From assembly GCA_017547205.1 (NCBI GenBank), contig JAFYQH010000068.1, positions 1 through 41,411 of the forward strand: DNA of 41,411 nt, given 5' to 3'. This DNA is from Bacteroidaceae bacterium (lineage in GTDB: Bacteria; Bacteroidota; Bacteroidia; Bacteroidales; Bacteroidaceae). Positions 30,624 through 39,692 of the stretch are shown piece after piece. The first letter of the stretch is position 1, and each line of letters opens with the position of its first letter. The notes under the pieces are model-generated. The model saw only the letters and a program-made list of their open reading frames with translations, did not search any database and was not told the DNA's origin. The translations under genes were made by a program, and so were the position numbers.

Positions 30624-31754
30624 TTATTCAATGTATATCAACTCCCTTATAACGGCGTCGCAGATGAAGACTCCCTTTTCGGTAAGCGAGAGCGTGCCGT
30701 TATGCTCTTTGAGATTGCCGCGTTCTATCTGCCTGTCTGCGGCCTTTTTCATGTATAGGTTTAGCTTTTCGCAGAACTTTTGTTTCATCCAGTCGAGCGG
30801 CAGGCCGTCGGCGGTGCGCAGACGGGTGAGGATGGCATCGTTGTATCGTTCCTCTTCGGTGAGGTGTTCAATCTCGTAGTTGCGTTCTCCGCTTTCAATA
30901 CCTTTTATATACTCCTTTATGTCGGCGATGTTCCACTCGCGGGATGTGCCATTGTAGGAGTGGGCTGCAGCTCCGCAACCTATGTAGGGAGTGTCATTCC
31001 AGTAGCTGCTGTTGTGGCGGCTCTCGCATCCAGGCAGGGCGAAGTTTGAAATCTCATAATGACGGTAACCTGAACTCTTCATGCTTTCTATGAGCATGCC
31101 GAACTGCTCAACGTTCTCCTCTTCGCTCAACTCTTCGAATTCTCCACGTTGTAATGAACGGTAGAGTGGTGTGCCCTCCTCGTACATGAGGTTATAGGCC
31201 GACAGATGGTCGGGTTCCAGTGCTATGGCGGTTTCAAGGTCGTGCTGCCAACTTTCTTTGGTGGAGCCGGGGAGCGCGAACATAAGGTCGATGCTTATGT
31301 TCTTGTAGCCGGCAGCGCGGGCGTTGGCGACTGCCTGTCGTGCCTTCTCGGCATTGTGCCGGCGTCCAAGACGTTTCAGCTGTTCATCGTTGAAACTCTG
31401 GACTCCCATACTTATCCTGTTGAACGGCATCGTGCGCAAAACGGAAAGGAACTCCTCGGTAAGGTCATCGGGGTTGCACTCTATTGTTACTTCCGGATTC
31501 TCGGATATCCGGTATGTGGCATAGACGGTGCTGCATATCTTCTGCAGCTGCGCGATGGTGAGCGTCGAAGGAGTCCCTCCGCCAAAGTATATTGTCTCTA
31601 TGGCTTCTCCGGTTAGATATTCCTTTCTCTCAATAAGTTCGCGGCATAACGCATTGACATACCTCTCCTGTATATTATATAAGGTAGATGAATAGAATGC
31701 GCAGTAGTTGCAGCGCTGCTTGCAGAAGGGTATGTGTATGTATATGCCGGCCAT
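30624..31754 (-). CDS. hemW: Radical SAM heme chaperone HemW
   Basis: A 376-residue radical SAM protein. MAGIYIHIPFCKQRCNYCAF places the iron-sulfur cysteines at 11, 15 and 18 (CxxxCxxC). The residue after CxxCxxxC lacks the extra Cys of coproporphyrinogen dehydrogenase HemN and has the F of HemW. IYFGGGTPS and VTIECNPDDLT are at about 55-63 and 108-118, followed by ISMGVQSFNDEQL and the HemN C-terminal domain. HemW inserts heme into respiratory proteins; coproporphyrinogen oxidase activity is not expected. It is a single gene, convergent with glmM and divergent from the EF-G paralogue. Confidence 0.92.
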   Translation of the reverse strand: MAGIYIHIPFCKQRCNYCAFYSSTLYNIQERYVNALCRELIERKEYLTGEAIETIYFGGGTPSTLTIAQLQKICSTVYATYRISENPEVTIECNPDDLTEEFLSVLRTMPFNRISMGVQSFNDEQLKRLGRRHNAEKARQAVANARAAGYKNISIDLMFALPGSTKESWQHDLETAIALEPDHLSAYNLMYEEGTPLYRSLQRGEFEELSEEENVEQFGMLIESMKSSGYRHYEISNFALPGCESRHNSSYWNDTPYIGCGAAAHSYNGTSREWNIADIKEYIKGIESGERNYEIEHLTEEERYNDAILTRLRTADGLPLDWMKQKFCEKLNLYMKKAADRQIERGNLKEHNGTLSLTEKGVFICDAVIRELIYIE

Positions 31755-31827
31755 TTGTCACTTTATGTTAAAATTGCACTGCGAAGTTACCTTTTTTCTA
31801 TCTTTTTGAAAAAACATTCGCATTCTA

Positions 31828-31859
31828 TTTGCTTTTGTTTTGAAAAATTCCTACATTGG
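31828..31859 (+). promoter_or_regulatory. Possible promoter of the leader ORF and EF-G paralogue
   Basis: TTTG (31828-31831), 20-nt spacer, TACATTGG (31852-31859), one base off the TAnnTTTG consensus. The start would be near 31866, giving a leader of about 130 nt. The sequence ATTGG-caat-CCAAT (about 31855-31868) overlaps the -7/start region and could be an operator. Confidence 0.4.
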
Positions 31860-31909
31860 CAATCCAATTGAAACTTTAACTAACTAACCTTTTGGGACAG
31901 GAGTGGGGG

Positions 31910-31993
31910 ATGATGCAGGTAAAGACTGTCGCTAATGATGATGATTATTTGTTTTGTGGCCAGTGCTCCTTTTCCATATTAAAACAAAAATAG
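31910..31993 (+). CDS. 27-residue upstream ORF (leader peptide) before the EF-G paralogue
   Basis: An ORF too short for routine calling. AGGAG (31899-31903) is 6 nt before ATG-ATG at 31910, an ideal spacing. The peptide is MMQVKTVANDDDYLFCGQC followed by SFSILKQK, with three consecutive Asp codons and a CxxC. Its TAG stop (31991-31993) leaves a single base before the ATG of the EF-G gene at 31995, which itself has no Shine-Dalgarno. Stop-to-start spacing of this kind fits translational coupling. CTCCT at 31966-31970, inside the ORF, is complementary to its own AGGAG and could mask it. Whether it is translated, and whether it is conserved, is unknown. Confidence 0.55.
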   Translation: MMQVKTVANDDDYLFCGQCSFSILKQK

Positions 31994-31994
31994 T

Positions 31995-34148
31995 ATGAAA
32001 ACTTATCAGACTAACGAAATCAAGAACATTGCAATCGTAGGATGTTCCGGCTCTGGAAAAACCACTCTCACAGAGGCTATGCTCTTTGAGGGTGGAATTA
32101 TCAAACGTAGAGGTACCGTTGAGGCAAAGAACACCGTTAGTGACTACTTCCCTGTTGAACAGGAGTATGGCTATTCGGTGTTTTCAACTGTATTCCAGAT
32201 TGAGCAGGCAGGTAAGAAACTGAACCTTATCGATTGTCCGGGTTCCGATGACTTTGCAGGCAGTATGGTGAGCGCGATGACAGTTGCCGACCTTGCGATG
32301 ATGGTCATCAATGGCCAGTATGGTGTTGAGGTGGGTACACAGAACTGCTACCGCTATGTGAAGAAAATGAAGAAGCCCATGATGTTCGTCGTGAACCAGG
32401 TCGACAACGAGAAGTGCGACTATGACACCATCATAGAGCAGCTGCAGTCAATCTACGGTTCAAAGGTGGTGCCTGTACAGTATCCGTTGAACGCAGGTCC
32501 CGGTTTCAGCACAATCATCGACGTTCTTCTTATGAAGAAACTTACATTCACCGGTGAGGGTCAGCCGCCTCTTGTTGAGGATATTCCTGCCGGTGAGCTT
32601 GAGAAGGCAAAGGCTCTTCATATGGAGCTTGTTGAGAAGGCTGCCGAGAATGAGGAGGGTCTGATGGACAAGTTCTTCGAGAGCGAGGAACTGACAACTG
32701 ATGAAATACGTATGGGTGCACGTCTGGGTCTTTCTACCGACAGTGTATATCCTGTTCTCTGCTGTTCTGCATCTACCGACGTGGCTGTAAGCCGTCTGCT
32801 CGAGTTCCTTGCGAACGTGGCTCCTGAGATTACAGACATGCCTCAGCCAGTTGATGCAGAGGGCGAGACTGTTCCTTACAACAGCGATGCGCCTACGTCA
32901 ATATTGTTCTACAAGACATCTGTAGAGCCTCATATCGGTGAGGTAAACTATTTCAAGGTTATGAGCGGTACTCTCAAGGCCGGTGACGACCTGTTGAACG
33001 CTGACCGTGGCTCTAAGGAGCGTATCGCGCAGCTCTTCTGCAGTGCAGGTGCCAACCGCGTGGCTGTTGATGAACTCAAGGCCGGTGACCTTGGTTGTAC
33101 CGTTAAGTTGAAGGATATCAAGATTGGAAATACATTGAATGCCAAGGATTCAAACCACAAGTTTGCTCTTGTGAAGTATCCGGCATCGAAGTACTCACGT
33201 GCAATCAAGCCTGTCAATGAGTCAGAGATCGAGAAGATGATGCAGATTCTTAACCGTATGCACGAGGAGGATCCTACATGGCGTATCGAGCAGTCCAAAG
33301 AACTCCGCCAGACTATCGTCTATGGCCAGGGTGAGTTCCACCTTCGTACATTGAAATGGCGTCTCGAACACGTGGAGAAGGTTCAAGTGAAGTATGAGGA
33401 GCCAAAGATTCCTTATCGTGAGACAATTACAAAGGCTGCGCGTGCCGACTACCGCCACAAGAAGCAGTCGGGTGGTGCCGGACAGTTCGGCGAGGTTCAC
33501 ATGATTGTTGAGCCATATGAGGAGGGCAAGCCACTGCAGGATGTATATCGTTTCGGTGGTCAGGAATTCAAGATCAATGCCAAGGGTACCGAGGAGGTTA
33601 CACTTGACTGGGGCGGCAAACTCGTGTTCGTGAACAGCATTGTCGGCGGTAGTATCGATGCACGCTTCATGCCTGCTATCCTCAAGGGTGTGATGGAGCG
33701 TATGGAGCGCGGTCCTCTTACCGGTTCTTATGCCCGTGACGTGCGCGTCATTGTTTACGATGGCAAGATGCACCCGGTTGATTCAAACGAGCTTTCATTC
33801 ATGCTTGCAGGCCGTAATGCCTTCAGTGCGGCGTTCCGTGAGGCCGGTCCAAAGATTCTTGAACCGGTATACGACGTTGAGGTATTCGTTCCGTCGGACA
33901 AGATGGGTGATGTCATGAGCGACATCCAGGGCCGTCGCGGTATGATCATGGGTATGGAGAGCGAGAACGGTTATGAGAAACTCTCGGCAAAGGTGCCTTT
34001 GAAGGAGATGGCGTCATACTCAACTACATTGAGTTCTCTTACCGGTGGACGTGCATCGTTCATAATGTCTCCGGCAACATACGAACTTGTCCCTGGCGAT
34101 GTACAGAACAAGCTCGTTGAGGAGTTGGCAGTAAAGGACGAGGAATAA
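31995..34148 (+). CDS. fusA2: Elongation factor G paralogue with altered GTPase motifs (EF-G2-like)
   Basis: A 717-residue EF-G homologue with all five domains. The P-loop is GCSGSGKTT (16-24) instead of the usual AHIDAGKTT. Switch I lacks the RGITI Thr (EYGYSVFST at 57-65). G3 is DCPGSDDF (80-87), with Ser84 replacing the histidine that activates water in translational GTPases. G4 is NQVD (134-137). Domains III-V, including YRHKKQSGGAGQFGEV and the domain-IV tip SNELSFMLAGRNAF, are retained. The Bacteroides thetaiotaomicron EF-G2 is reported (from memory) to translocate without GTPase activity and to matter in the gut; this protein fits that type. The gene follows a leader ORF and ends at a strong terminator. 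Confidence 0.9.
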   Translation: MKTYQTNEIKNIAIVGCSGSGKTTLTEAMLFEGGIIKRRGTVEAKNTVSDYFPVEQEYGYSVFSTVFQIEQAGKKLNLIDCPGSDDFAGSMVSAMTVADLAMMVINGQYGVEVGTQNCYRYVKKMKKPMMFVVNQVDNEKCDYDTIIEQLQSIYGSKVVPVQYPLNAGPGFSTIIDVLLMKKLTFTGEGQPPLVEDIPAGELEKAKALHMELVEKAAENEEGLMDKFFESEELTTDEIRMGARLGLSTDSVYPVLCCSASTDVAVSRLLEFLANVAPEITDMPQPVDAEGETVPYNSDAPTSILFYKTSVEPHIGEVNYFKVMSGTLKAGDDLLNADRGSKERIAQLFCSAGANRVAVDELKAGDLGCTVKLKDIKIGNTLNAKDSNHKFALVKYPASKYSRAIKPVNESEIEKMMQILNRMHEEDPTWRIEQSKELRQTIVYGQGEFHLRTLKWRLEHVEKVQVKYEEPKIPYRETITKAARADYRHKKQSGGAGQFGEVHMIVEPYEEGKPLQDVYRFGGQEFKINAKGTEEVTLDWGGKLVFVNSIVGGSIDARFMPAILKGVMERMERGPLTGSYARDVRVIVYDGKMHPVDSNELSFMLAGRNAFSAAFREAGPKILEPVYDVEVFVPSDKMGDVMSDIQGRRGMIMGMESENGYEKLSAKVPLKEMASYSTTLSSLTGGRASFIMSPATYELVPGDVQNKLVEELAVKDEE

Positions 34149-34169
34149 GAATTACTTGTATTATATTGA

Positions 34170-34197
34170 GGGGTGGCACTAACGCCACCCCTTTTTT
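34170..34197 (+). terminator. Rho-independent terminator of the EF-G paralogue
   Basis: GGGGTGGC (34170-34177) pairs with GCCACCCC (34184-34191), six-base loop ACTAAC, followed by six T (34192-34197). It is 22 bases after the stop codon. Confidence 0.93.
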
Positions 34198-34275
34198 GTG
34201 TATGGCCACGGTGGCCCTTTATCATTTGTTCAGTTTTTTTTGCCTTCGTTGGCTGAACATTTCGTTTAAAAACCA

Positions 34276-34283
34276 TAACTTTG
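34276..34283 (+). promoter_or_regulatory. -7 element of the ruvX-def-TPR operon
   Basis: TAACTTTG followed by CG, an exact TAnnTTTG match, 24 nt before the ruvX ATG. The nearest TTGG is 24 nt further upstream, which is longer than normal spacing. Confidence 0.4.
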
Positions 34284-34307
34284 CGGGATAAACGGAATTT
34301 GTGGCAT

Positions 34308-34730
34308 ATGGCTCGTATACTTGCAATAGATTATGGAAAGAAACGTACAGGGCTGGCTGTGACTGACGAACTTCAGATAATAGCCAATGGACTCACTACG
34401 GTATCGACTCCATCATTAGTCGATTATATTCTCGACTATGTGAAGCGTGAGCCTGTAGAGCGTATCGTTGTGGGTTTGCCCAAGCAGATGAACAATGAGC
34501 CCTCGGAGAATATGTGCCGCATCACCCCTTTTGTCAACCGCTTGCGAAAGCTGTTGCCTGCAATTCCGGTTGAGTATCATGATGAGCGCTTCACGTCGGT
34601 GCTTGCGCATCAGACGATACTGGCATCGGGCATTGGCAAGATGGCGCGCCGCAACAAGGAACTGGTAGACGAAATAAGTGCTACGATAATACTGCAATCG
34701 TATATGGAGAGCAGGAGAATGCAGGGATAA
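34308..34730 (+). CDS. ruvX: Putative Holliday junction resolvase / pre-16S rRNA nuclease (YqgF family)
   Basis: A 140-residue RNase H-fold protein. [15 protein letters not shown] carries catalytic Asp8; VVGLPKQMN and HDERFTS follow in the middle; the [13 protein letters not shown] helix carries the last acidic residues. The family is annotated either as Holliday junction resolvase or as nuclease maturing the 5' end of 16S rRNA; the latter has better experimental support in Escherichia coli. ATG at 34308 gives the family-typical start. It leads an operon with def, 17 bases downstream. Confidence 0.93.
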   Translation: MARILAIDYGKKRTGLAVTDELQIIANGLTTVSTPSLVDYILDYVKREPVERIVVGLPKQMNNEPSENMCRITPFVNRLRKLLPAIPVEYHDERFTSVLAHQTILASGIGKMARRNKELVDEISATIILQSYMESRRMQG

Positions 34731-34747
34731 AACAAGAACGATATACT

Positions 34748-35305
34748 ATGATACTTCCAATTTATTTGTACGGTCAGCCCGTACTACGCAAGGTTGCCGA
34801 GGATATAACACCGGATTATCCTCAGCTCAAAGAACTTATAGAGAATATGTTCGAGACAATGCATCACGCCGACGGCATAGGTCTTGCAGCGCCGCAGATA
34901 GGTCTTGCCATAAGACTTGTTGTGGTGGACTTGGATGTGCTTTCCGATGACTATCCCGAATACAAGGATTTCAGCAGGGTGTACATAAATGCTCATATAA
35001 TTGAAACATCGGATGAGACCGAATCGATGGAGGAGGGTTGTCTGAGTCTTCCTGGCATTCATGAGAAAGTTGTTCGCCCGTCGCGCATACATGTGAAGTA
35101 TCTCGACGAGAACTTTGTGGAGCATGACGAATGGGTTGACGGCTTTCTTGCGCGTGCCATGCAGCATGAATTCGACCATCTCGAGGGCAAAGTCTTCGCC
35201 GACCGCCTTTCTCTTCTCCGTCGTCAGATGAACAAGGGTAAACTGCTTGATCTTGCAAAGGGCAAGGTGAGCTGTACCTATAAGACGAAGAGGGTATTGC
35301 GATGA
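34748..35305 (+). CDS. def: Peptide deformylase
   Basis: A 185-residue metalloenzyme removing the formyl group from nascent proteins. All three motifs are intact: [10 protein letters not shown] (43-52), EGCLSLPG (96-103, metal-ligand Cys98) and QHEFDHLEG (139-147, His140 and His144 ligands with catalytic Glu141). Length is usual. The stop codon overlaps the start of the next gene as ATGA, pointing to translational coupling. Confidence 0.97.
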   Translation: MILPIYLYGQPVLRKVAEDITPDYPQLKELIENMFETMHHADGIGLAAPQIGLAIRLVVVDLDVLSDDYPEYKDFSRVYINAHIIETSDETESMEEGCLSLPGIHEKVVRPSRIHVKYLDENFVEHDEWVDGFLARAMQHEFDHLEGKVFADRLSLLRRQMNKGKLLDLAKGKVSCTYKTKRVLR

Positions 35306-37320
35306 CGCTTTGCAGGGCTTGGGTCTCTTTACTTGTAGTGTTTGCGGCAATGCTGTGTCATGCGCAGCTGAACACTGTAAGGATGATGGAAATAGGGCGC
35401 AATGCGCTTTATTTCGAGGACTATGTGCTGTCGATACAATATTTCAATCAGGTTGTCGATGCGAAGCCCTTTCTCCATGAGCCTTATTTCTTTCGCGGAC
35501 TTGCAAAGTTCTATCTCGATGACTATACAGGTGCTGAACGGGATCTCGATGTCGCGATAGAGAAGAATCCTTATGTGGCGCGCAGCTATCAGTTGCGTGG
35601 TCTGTGTCGTGCCAAGATGGATAGTCTGGCGACTGCCGAGAATGATTTCCGCATGGCTATAAAATATGATCCCCAGAATGCCAATGTGTGGCAGAACCTG
35701 GCCATGGTGGCAATGCAGTCCGAAGATTGGGAGAAGGCATCGCGGGTCATAGATTCCCTGCTGCTTTTTTCTCCACGCAACTCCGATGCCTATCTGCTGC
35801 GCATGCAGGTTTCCATGAATCTGAAGGACACAGCGCATGCCATGAAGATGGTAGGGATGGCTGTCGATTACGACCGTTATTCTCCCGAAGTGTACGACGC
35901 GCGTGCGATAATGTACTACCAGACGGGTGACTATGAGGCTGCCGAGAAGGATCTTGACAAGGCAATAGACCTTATGCCGGCCCGTAGCGGCAGCTATATC
36001 AACAGGGCCCTTGTGCGCTATCATATGAATAATTTGCGCGGGGCAATGGAGGATTACGATATGGCGGTGTATGTTGAACCTGCTAGCTTCCTTGCGCATT
36101 ACAACCGCGGTCTGTTGCGTATGAATGTGGGTGACGACAACCGTGCCATAGAGGATTTTGACAAGGTTCTTGAGATAGACCCTGATAATACCTTGGCGCG
36201 CTTCAACCGTGCTTTGCTGCGGGAAAATATAGGTGAGTACAAAGGCGCGATAGATGATTACAGTAGAGTAATCGAGGACTATCCTAATTTTGAGCAGGCT
36301 TATCGTGGCCGCGCCTCGGCACGTCGCAAGTATGGCGACAAAAAGGGAGCCGAGGCTGATGAGCGCTGGCTTCTCAAACGTCAGATCGATATATACAATA
36401 AGGGGGTTGATGCGTTCAGGGAGGAGTATTCGGCCGACAATGACAAGACTCGAAAGCGTTCTGACGAAAATATACGCAATTACAACAAGATGGTGGTTGC
36501 TGATGATTCCTACTCAAATAAATATACTACAGAGTACAGAGGTAAGATACAGCACAGGAATGTCTTTGTTGAGCTTGAGCCGATGTTTGTTCTTACATAT
36601 TATCAGGATGAACAGGAACTCGAGAGGTTGGCCAATTATTACAAGCCGCTTGAGGAACTTAACCGCATGCTTGGCGATGCTCAGGACTTGCTTCTGACAA
36701 ATAACGAAAGGGCACTCTCCGAAATGGAGGTGAAGTATCGCTTCGATAATATAAATGTCCTCTCCGAATTTGTTTCGAAAGATTCCTTGGGCACAAGGAA
36801 TCTTATGCTGCGTGCGCTGGACTGCTATCTGGTGCAGGATCTTGAGGCGTCAATGGCGGATCTTGACCATGCGATAGCTGCAGATTCTGTTTCGTGGAAC
36901 CTGTACTTTGTCCGCTCTTTTGTCCGTGCGCGCCAACTTGAGAGCGAAGGAATTGATGCTGTCGATGATGTCGGCTCGGTGACGAACGGGCAGGTTGTGG
37001 GGCCTTTCGGCCTTGACTACCGTCTTGTTAAGGAGGATTTGGATAGGGTGATTGCTCTTGTGCCCGATTTTGCCTATGCCTATTTCAACAGGGGTAACGT
37101 GTCTGTGAAGTTGAGCGACTACAAGTCGGCTATAGTCGACTATACGCGTGCGATTGAACTTAATGACCGCTTTGCCGAGGCGTATTTCAATCGTGGTCTT
37201 GCACGCATGTACACAGGTAATGTGAATGAGGGTGCTGCGGACTTGAGCAAGGCCGGTGAGTTGGGCTTGTTCCAGGCTTATAATGTGATGAAACGTTTCA
37301 AGTATTCGGGAAGAAGATAG
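35302..37320 (+). CDS. Secreted tetratricopeptide-repeat protein
   Basis: A 672-residue exported TPR protein. The signal peptide ([21 protein letters not shown], cut before QLNT) is clear. TPR units of 34 residues run from about 30 to 365, shown by repeated signatures such as [35 protein letters not shown] and AIDDY/AIEDF. A charged non-repeat linker of about 150 residues follows, and more TPR units are at about 510-660. Such proteins act as scaffolds in the periplasm or at the cell surface; no partner can be deduced. It overlaps def by 4 bases and is conserved in type beside it in Bacteroidetes (from memory). Confidence 0.88.
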   Translation: MTLCRAWVSLLVVFAAMLCHAQLNTVRMMEIGRNALYFEDYVLSIQYFNQVVDAKPFLHEPYFFRGLAKFYLDDYTGAERDLDVAIEKNPYVARSYQLRGLCRAKMDSLATAENDFRMAIKYDPQNANVWQNLAMVAMQSEDWEKASRVIDSLLLFSPRNSDAYLLRMQVSMNLKDTAHAMKMVGMAVDYDRYSPEVYDARAIMYYQTGDYEAAEKDLDKAIDLMPARSGSYINRALVRYHMNNLRGAMEDYDMAVYVEPASFLAHYNRGLLRMNVGDDNRAIEDFDKVLEIDPDNTLARFNRALLRENIGEYKGAIDDYSRVIEDYPNFEQAYRGRASARRKYGDKKGAEADERWLLKRQIDIYNKGVDAFREEYSADNDKTRKRSDENIRNYNKMVVADDSYSNKYTTEYRGKIQHRNVFVELEPMFVLTYYQDEQELERLANYYKPLEELNRMLGDAQDLLLTNNERALSEMEVKYRFDNINVLSEFVSKDSLGTRNLMLRALDCYLVQDLEASMADLDHAIAADSVSWNLYFVRSFVRARQLESEGIDAVDDVGSVTNGQVVGPFGLDYRLVKEDLDRVIALVPDFAYAYFNRGNVSVKLSDYKSAIVDYTRAIELNDRFAEAYFNRGLARMYTGNVNEGAADLSKAGELGLFQAYNVMKRFKYSGRR

Positions 37321-37335
37321 GTTGCCTATAAAGGT

Positions 37336-37355
37336 GGAGATGTCAGTGCATCTCC
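37336..37355 (+). terminator. Weak hairpin after the TPR protein gene
   Basis: GGAGATG (37336-37342) pairs with CATCTCC (37349-37355), loop TCAGTG, 15 bases after the stop codon. No T-tract follows, so termination is uncertain. Confidence 0.4.
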
Positions 37356-37425
37356 TCCGGAACTATTCCTTGTCTACCGGGTGTTGTTGCATGGAATCAA
37401 TGAACTTTAAAAATTCATCATGGTT

Positions 37426-37456
37426 TTTGAATCTTGCCTGCTTTTTCATACCTTTG
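37426..37456 (+). promoter_or_regulatory. Promoter of thrS
   Basis: TTTG (37426-37429), 19-nt spacer, TACCTTTG (37449-37456): an exact consensus promoter. The leader of about 45 nt before the ATG at 37508 shows no T-box or antiterminator. Confidence 0.7.
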
Positions 37457-37507
37457 TATGTCGAATCCGGTTTTGGATAGAATTGTAAATAATTAAAATA
37501 CTACGAT

Positions 37508-39469
37508 ATGATAAAGATTTCATTCAATGGAGATGTGCGCGAATTCGCTTTTGAGGGCAAGTCGTACATCGAGATTATATCTTCGGTTGACCCGAAACTC
37601 CTCAATAGTTATGTTGCCGTGAAGGATGGTGACAGTGTCGTTGATTTGCGTGACATGCCTGCTGACGGTGCTTGTGTTGAACTGGTGGGGTTGGAGTCTA
37701 AAGAGGCTCTGAGTGTGTTGCGTCATACAGCGACGCACATAATGGCCGAGGCGGTAAAGCATCTTTTCCCCGAAGCAAAGCTTACGATCGGTCCTGCTAC
37801 GGAGACTGGTTTCTTCTATGACTTCGAATGTACTCCGTTTACAAAGGAGAATCTTGAGGCGATAGAGAAAGAGATGAAGAAGATCATCAAGTCGAGCCCG
37901 CGTATCGAGCGCAAGGAGATAAGCCGCGACGAGGCTGTTGAGATGATGAAGGCAAAGGGCGAGACATACAAGCTCGAACTTATAGATGCTATACCCGAGG
38001 GTGAGCGCATTACTATATACTCACAGGATGACTTCGTAGACCTGTGCATGGGACCGCACTTGCTCAATACAAGGCTGATAAAGGGTTTCAAACTGCTCTC
38101 TTCTTCAACCACATACTGGCGCGGTGACAAGAACAATCCTTCGTTGTCACGTATCTATGGCACGGCATTCTTTACAAAGGAGGATTGCGAGGCTTATCTA
38201 GCGCATCTAGAGCATATAAAGAATATCGACCACAACAAGATCGGCCGTGAGATGGAGTTGTTTACAACAGTCGATGTTATTGGTCAGGGCCTTCCTCTTC
38301 TTATGCCCAAGGGTGCAAAGATAGTGCAGACCCTACAGCGTTGGATTGAGGACCTCGAAGATAATGAGTGGGGCTATATACGTACCAAGACGCCTCTCAT
38401 GGCAAAGAGTGACCTTTATAAGATCTCTGGCCACTGGGACCACTACAAGGATGGCATGTTTGTTCTTGGTGACGAGGAGAAGGACAAGGAGGTGTTCGCG
38501 CTCCGTCCGATGACCTGTCCGTTCCAGTATTATGTGTATAAGGCTACGCACCACTCTTACCGCGACCTTCCGCTGCGTTACAGCGAGACATCAACCCTGT
38601 TCCGTAACGAGGATTCGGGCGAGATGCACGGCTTGACACGCGTGCGACAGTTCACAATCAGCGAAGGCCACCTTATCGTGCGCCCCGACCAGATGGTCGA
38701 GGAGTTCAAGAATTGCCTTGCACTTGCAAAGCATGTCATGGAAACGCTAGGTCTGCAGAACGATGTTACGTACGTGCTTGCGAAGTGGGATCCCGAGAAC
38801 CGCAAGAAATACATCGGTGAGGCAGAAGTTTGGGAGGAAACCCAGCAACATATACGTCAGATGCTTACCGAACTGGAGATTCCTTTTGTTGAGGAGACCG
38901 GTGGTGCTGCGTTCTATGGTCCAAAGGTGGATATAAATGCAAAGAATGTCTATGGCAAGGAGGATACTATGATTACGGTTCAGTGGGATGCCCTGCTGGC
39001 AGCCCAGTTCGACATGTACTATATTGACCAGAACGGTGAGAAAGTACGTCCTTATATCATACACCGTACAAGTATGGGCTGCTACGAGCGTACGCTTGCA
39101 TGGCTCATTGAGAAGTACGAAGGCAAATTCCCTACATGGCTTGCTCCTGAACAGGTACGTATACTGCCTATTTCGGAAAAATACGGCGACTATGCTCATG
39201 AGGTGGCTGCCGAGCTCAAGAAGAACGGTGTGCTTGTACATGTTGACAACCGTTCCGAGAAAATCGGTTACAAGATACGTGAGGCGCGCAACAACCGTGT
39301 TCCTTACATGCTGGTTCTTGGTCAGCAGGAGGAGGAGAACCGTACAGTTGCTGTTCGCAGCCGTTTTGCCGGTGACGAGGGCGTGAAGCCTATCGCGGAA
39401 TTCGTGTCTGCAATATGCGAGGAAATACGTACACGTACCATACGCAAGGAGGTTGCTCCTGCGGAGTGA
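37508..39469 (+). CDS. thrS: Threonyl-tRNA synthetase, clostridial-type sequence
   Basis: A 653-residue class II synthetase charging tRNA-Thr. Order: TGS domain (1-62); editing domain with HTATH (His73, His77) and CMGPH (Cys180, His184); catalytic core with motif 2 RYSETSTLFRNE (357-368) and zinc ligands Cys337, His388 and His519; anticodon-binding domain from about 550 (RILPISEKYGDYA). All key residues are present. The core reads RPMTCPFQ, ETSTLFRNE, TISEGHLI and IIHRTSMGCYERTL. From memory, Bacteroides and Prevotella ThrS have KPMNCPHH, AEFGTVCRYE and TQDDAHIF instead, and the present form matches the Lachnospiraceae/Clostridia type. It has a normal Bacteroidetes promoter and sits upstream of infC, the usual thrS place. 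Confidence 0.95.
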   Translation: MIKISFNGDVREFAFEGKSYIEIISSVDPKLLNSYVAVKDGDSVVDLRDMPADGACVELVGLESKEALSVLRHTATHIMAEAVKHLFPEAKLTIGPATETGFFYDFECTPFTKENLEAIEKEMKKIIKSSPRIERKEISRDEAVEMMKAKGETYKLELIDAIPEGERITIYSQDDFVDLCMGPHLLNTRLIKGFKLLSSSTTYWRGDKNNPSLSRIYGTAFFTKEDCEAYLAHLEHIKNIDHNKIGREMELFTTVDVIGQGLPLLMPKGAKIVQTLQRWIEDLEDNEWGYIRTKTPLMAKSDLYKISGHWDHYKDGMFVLGDEEKDKEVFALRPMTCPFQYYVYKATHHSYRDLPLRYSETSTLFRNEDSGEMHGLTRVRQFTISEGHLIVRPDQMVEEFKNCLALAKHVMETLGLQNDVTYVLAKWDPENRKKYIGEAEVWEETQQHIRQMLTELEIPFVEETGGAAFYGPKVDINAKNVYGKEDTMITVQWDALLAAQFDMYYIDQNGEKVRPYIIHRTSMGCYERTLAWLIEKYEGKFPTWLAPEQVRILPISEKYGDYAHEVAAELKKNGVLVHVDNRSEKIGYKIREARNNRVPYMLVLGQQEEENRTVAVRSRFAGDEGVKPIAEFVSAICEEIRTRTIRKEVAPAE

Positions 39470-39487
39470 ATTGGTGATCAGTGATAG

Positions 39488-39525
39488 TGCGGCTGCATGC
39501 TTTGTTATGCAGCCGCATGTTTTTT
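39488..39525 (+). terminator. Rho-independent terminator of thrS
   Basis: TGCGGCTGCAT (39488-39498) pairs with ATGCAGCCGCA (39507-39517), eight-base loop, followed by TG and six T (39520-39525). It separates thrS from infC. Confidence 0.93.
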
Positions 39526-39579
39526 GTGCGTTCCGGGACTGTTTTTTTGCTTTTGCTCTGAAAAAAATGCTTAAACCTC

Positions 39580-39610
39580 TTCGTTATATGACAAATAAAT
39601 GATAAATTTG
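39580..39610 (+). promoter_or_regulatory. Promoter of infC-rpmI-rplT
   Basis: TTCG (39580-39583, one base off TTTG), 19-nt spacer, TAAATTTG (39603-39610). The leader of about 75 nt to the infC ATG contains CATCC/GGATG and TGTCC/GGGGCA pairing options, which might be a regulatory fold. Confidence 0.55.
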
Positions 39611-39692
39611 CATCCGATTTTGAAGAGATGTGTCCTGCTTGGGGCATGGATGTAAAAATCACTTGAATTTTAAAGGACTTATATAATATTTA

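Noticed and set aside
39628-39666. 12-codon mini-ORF (MCPAWGMDVKIT) in the infC leader
   Set aside because: Its purine-rich stretch touches the ATG with no spacing, it would start within about 11 nt of the predicted transcript start, and it ends 26 bases before infC; chance is likely.
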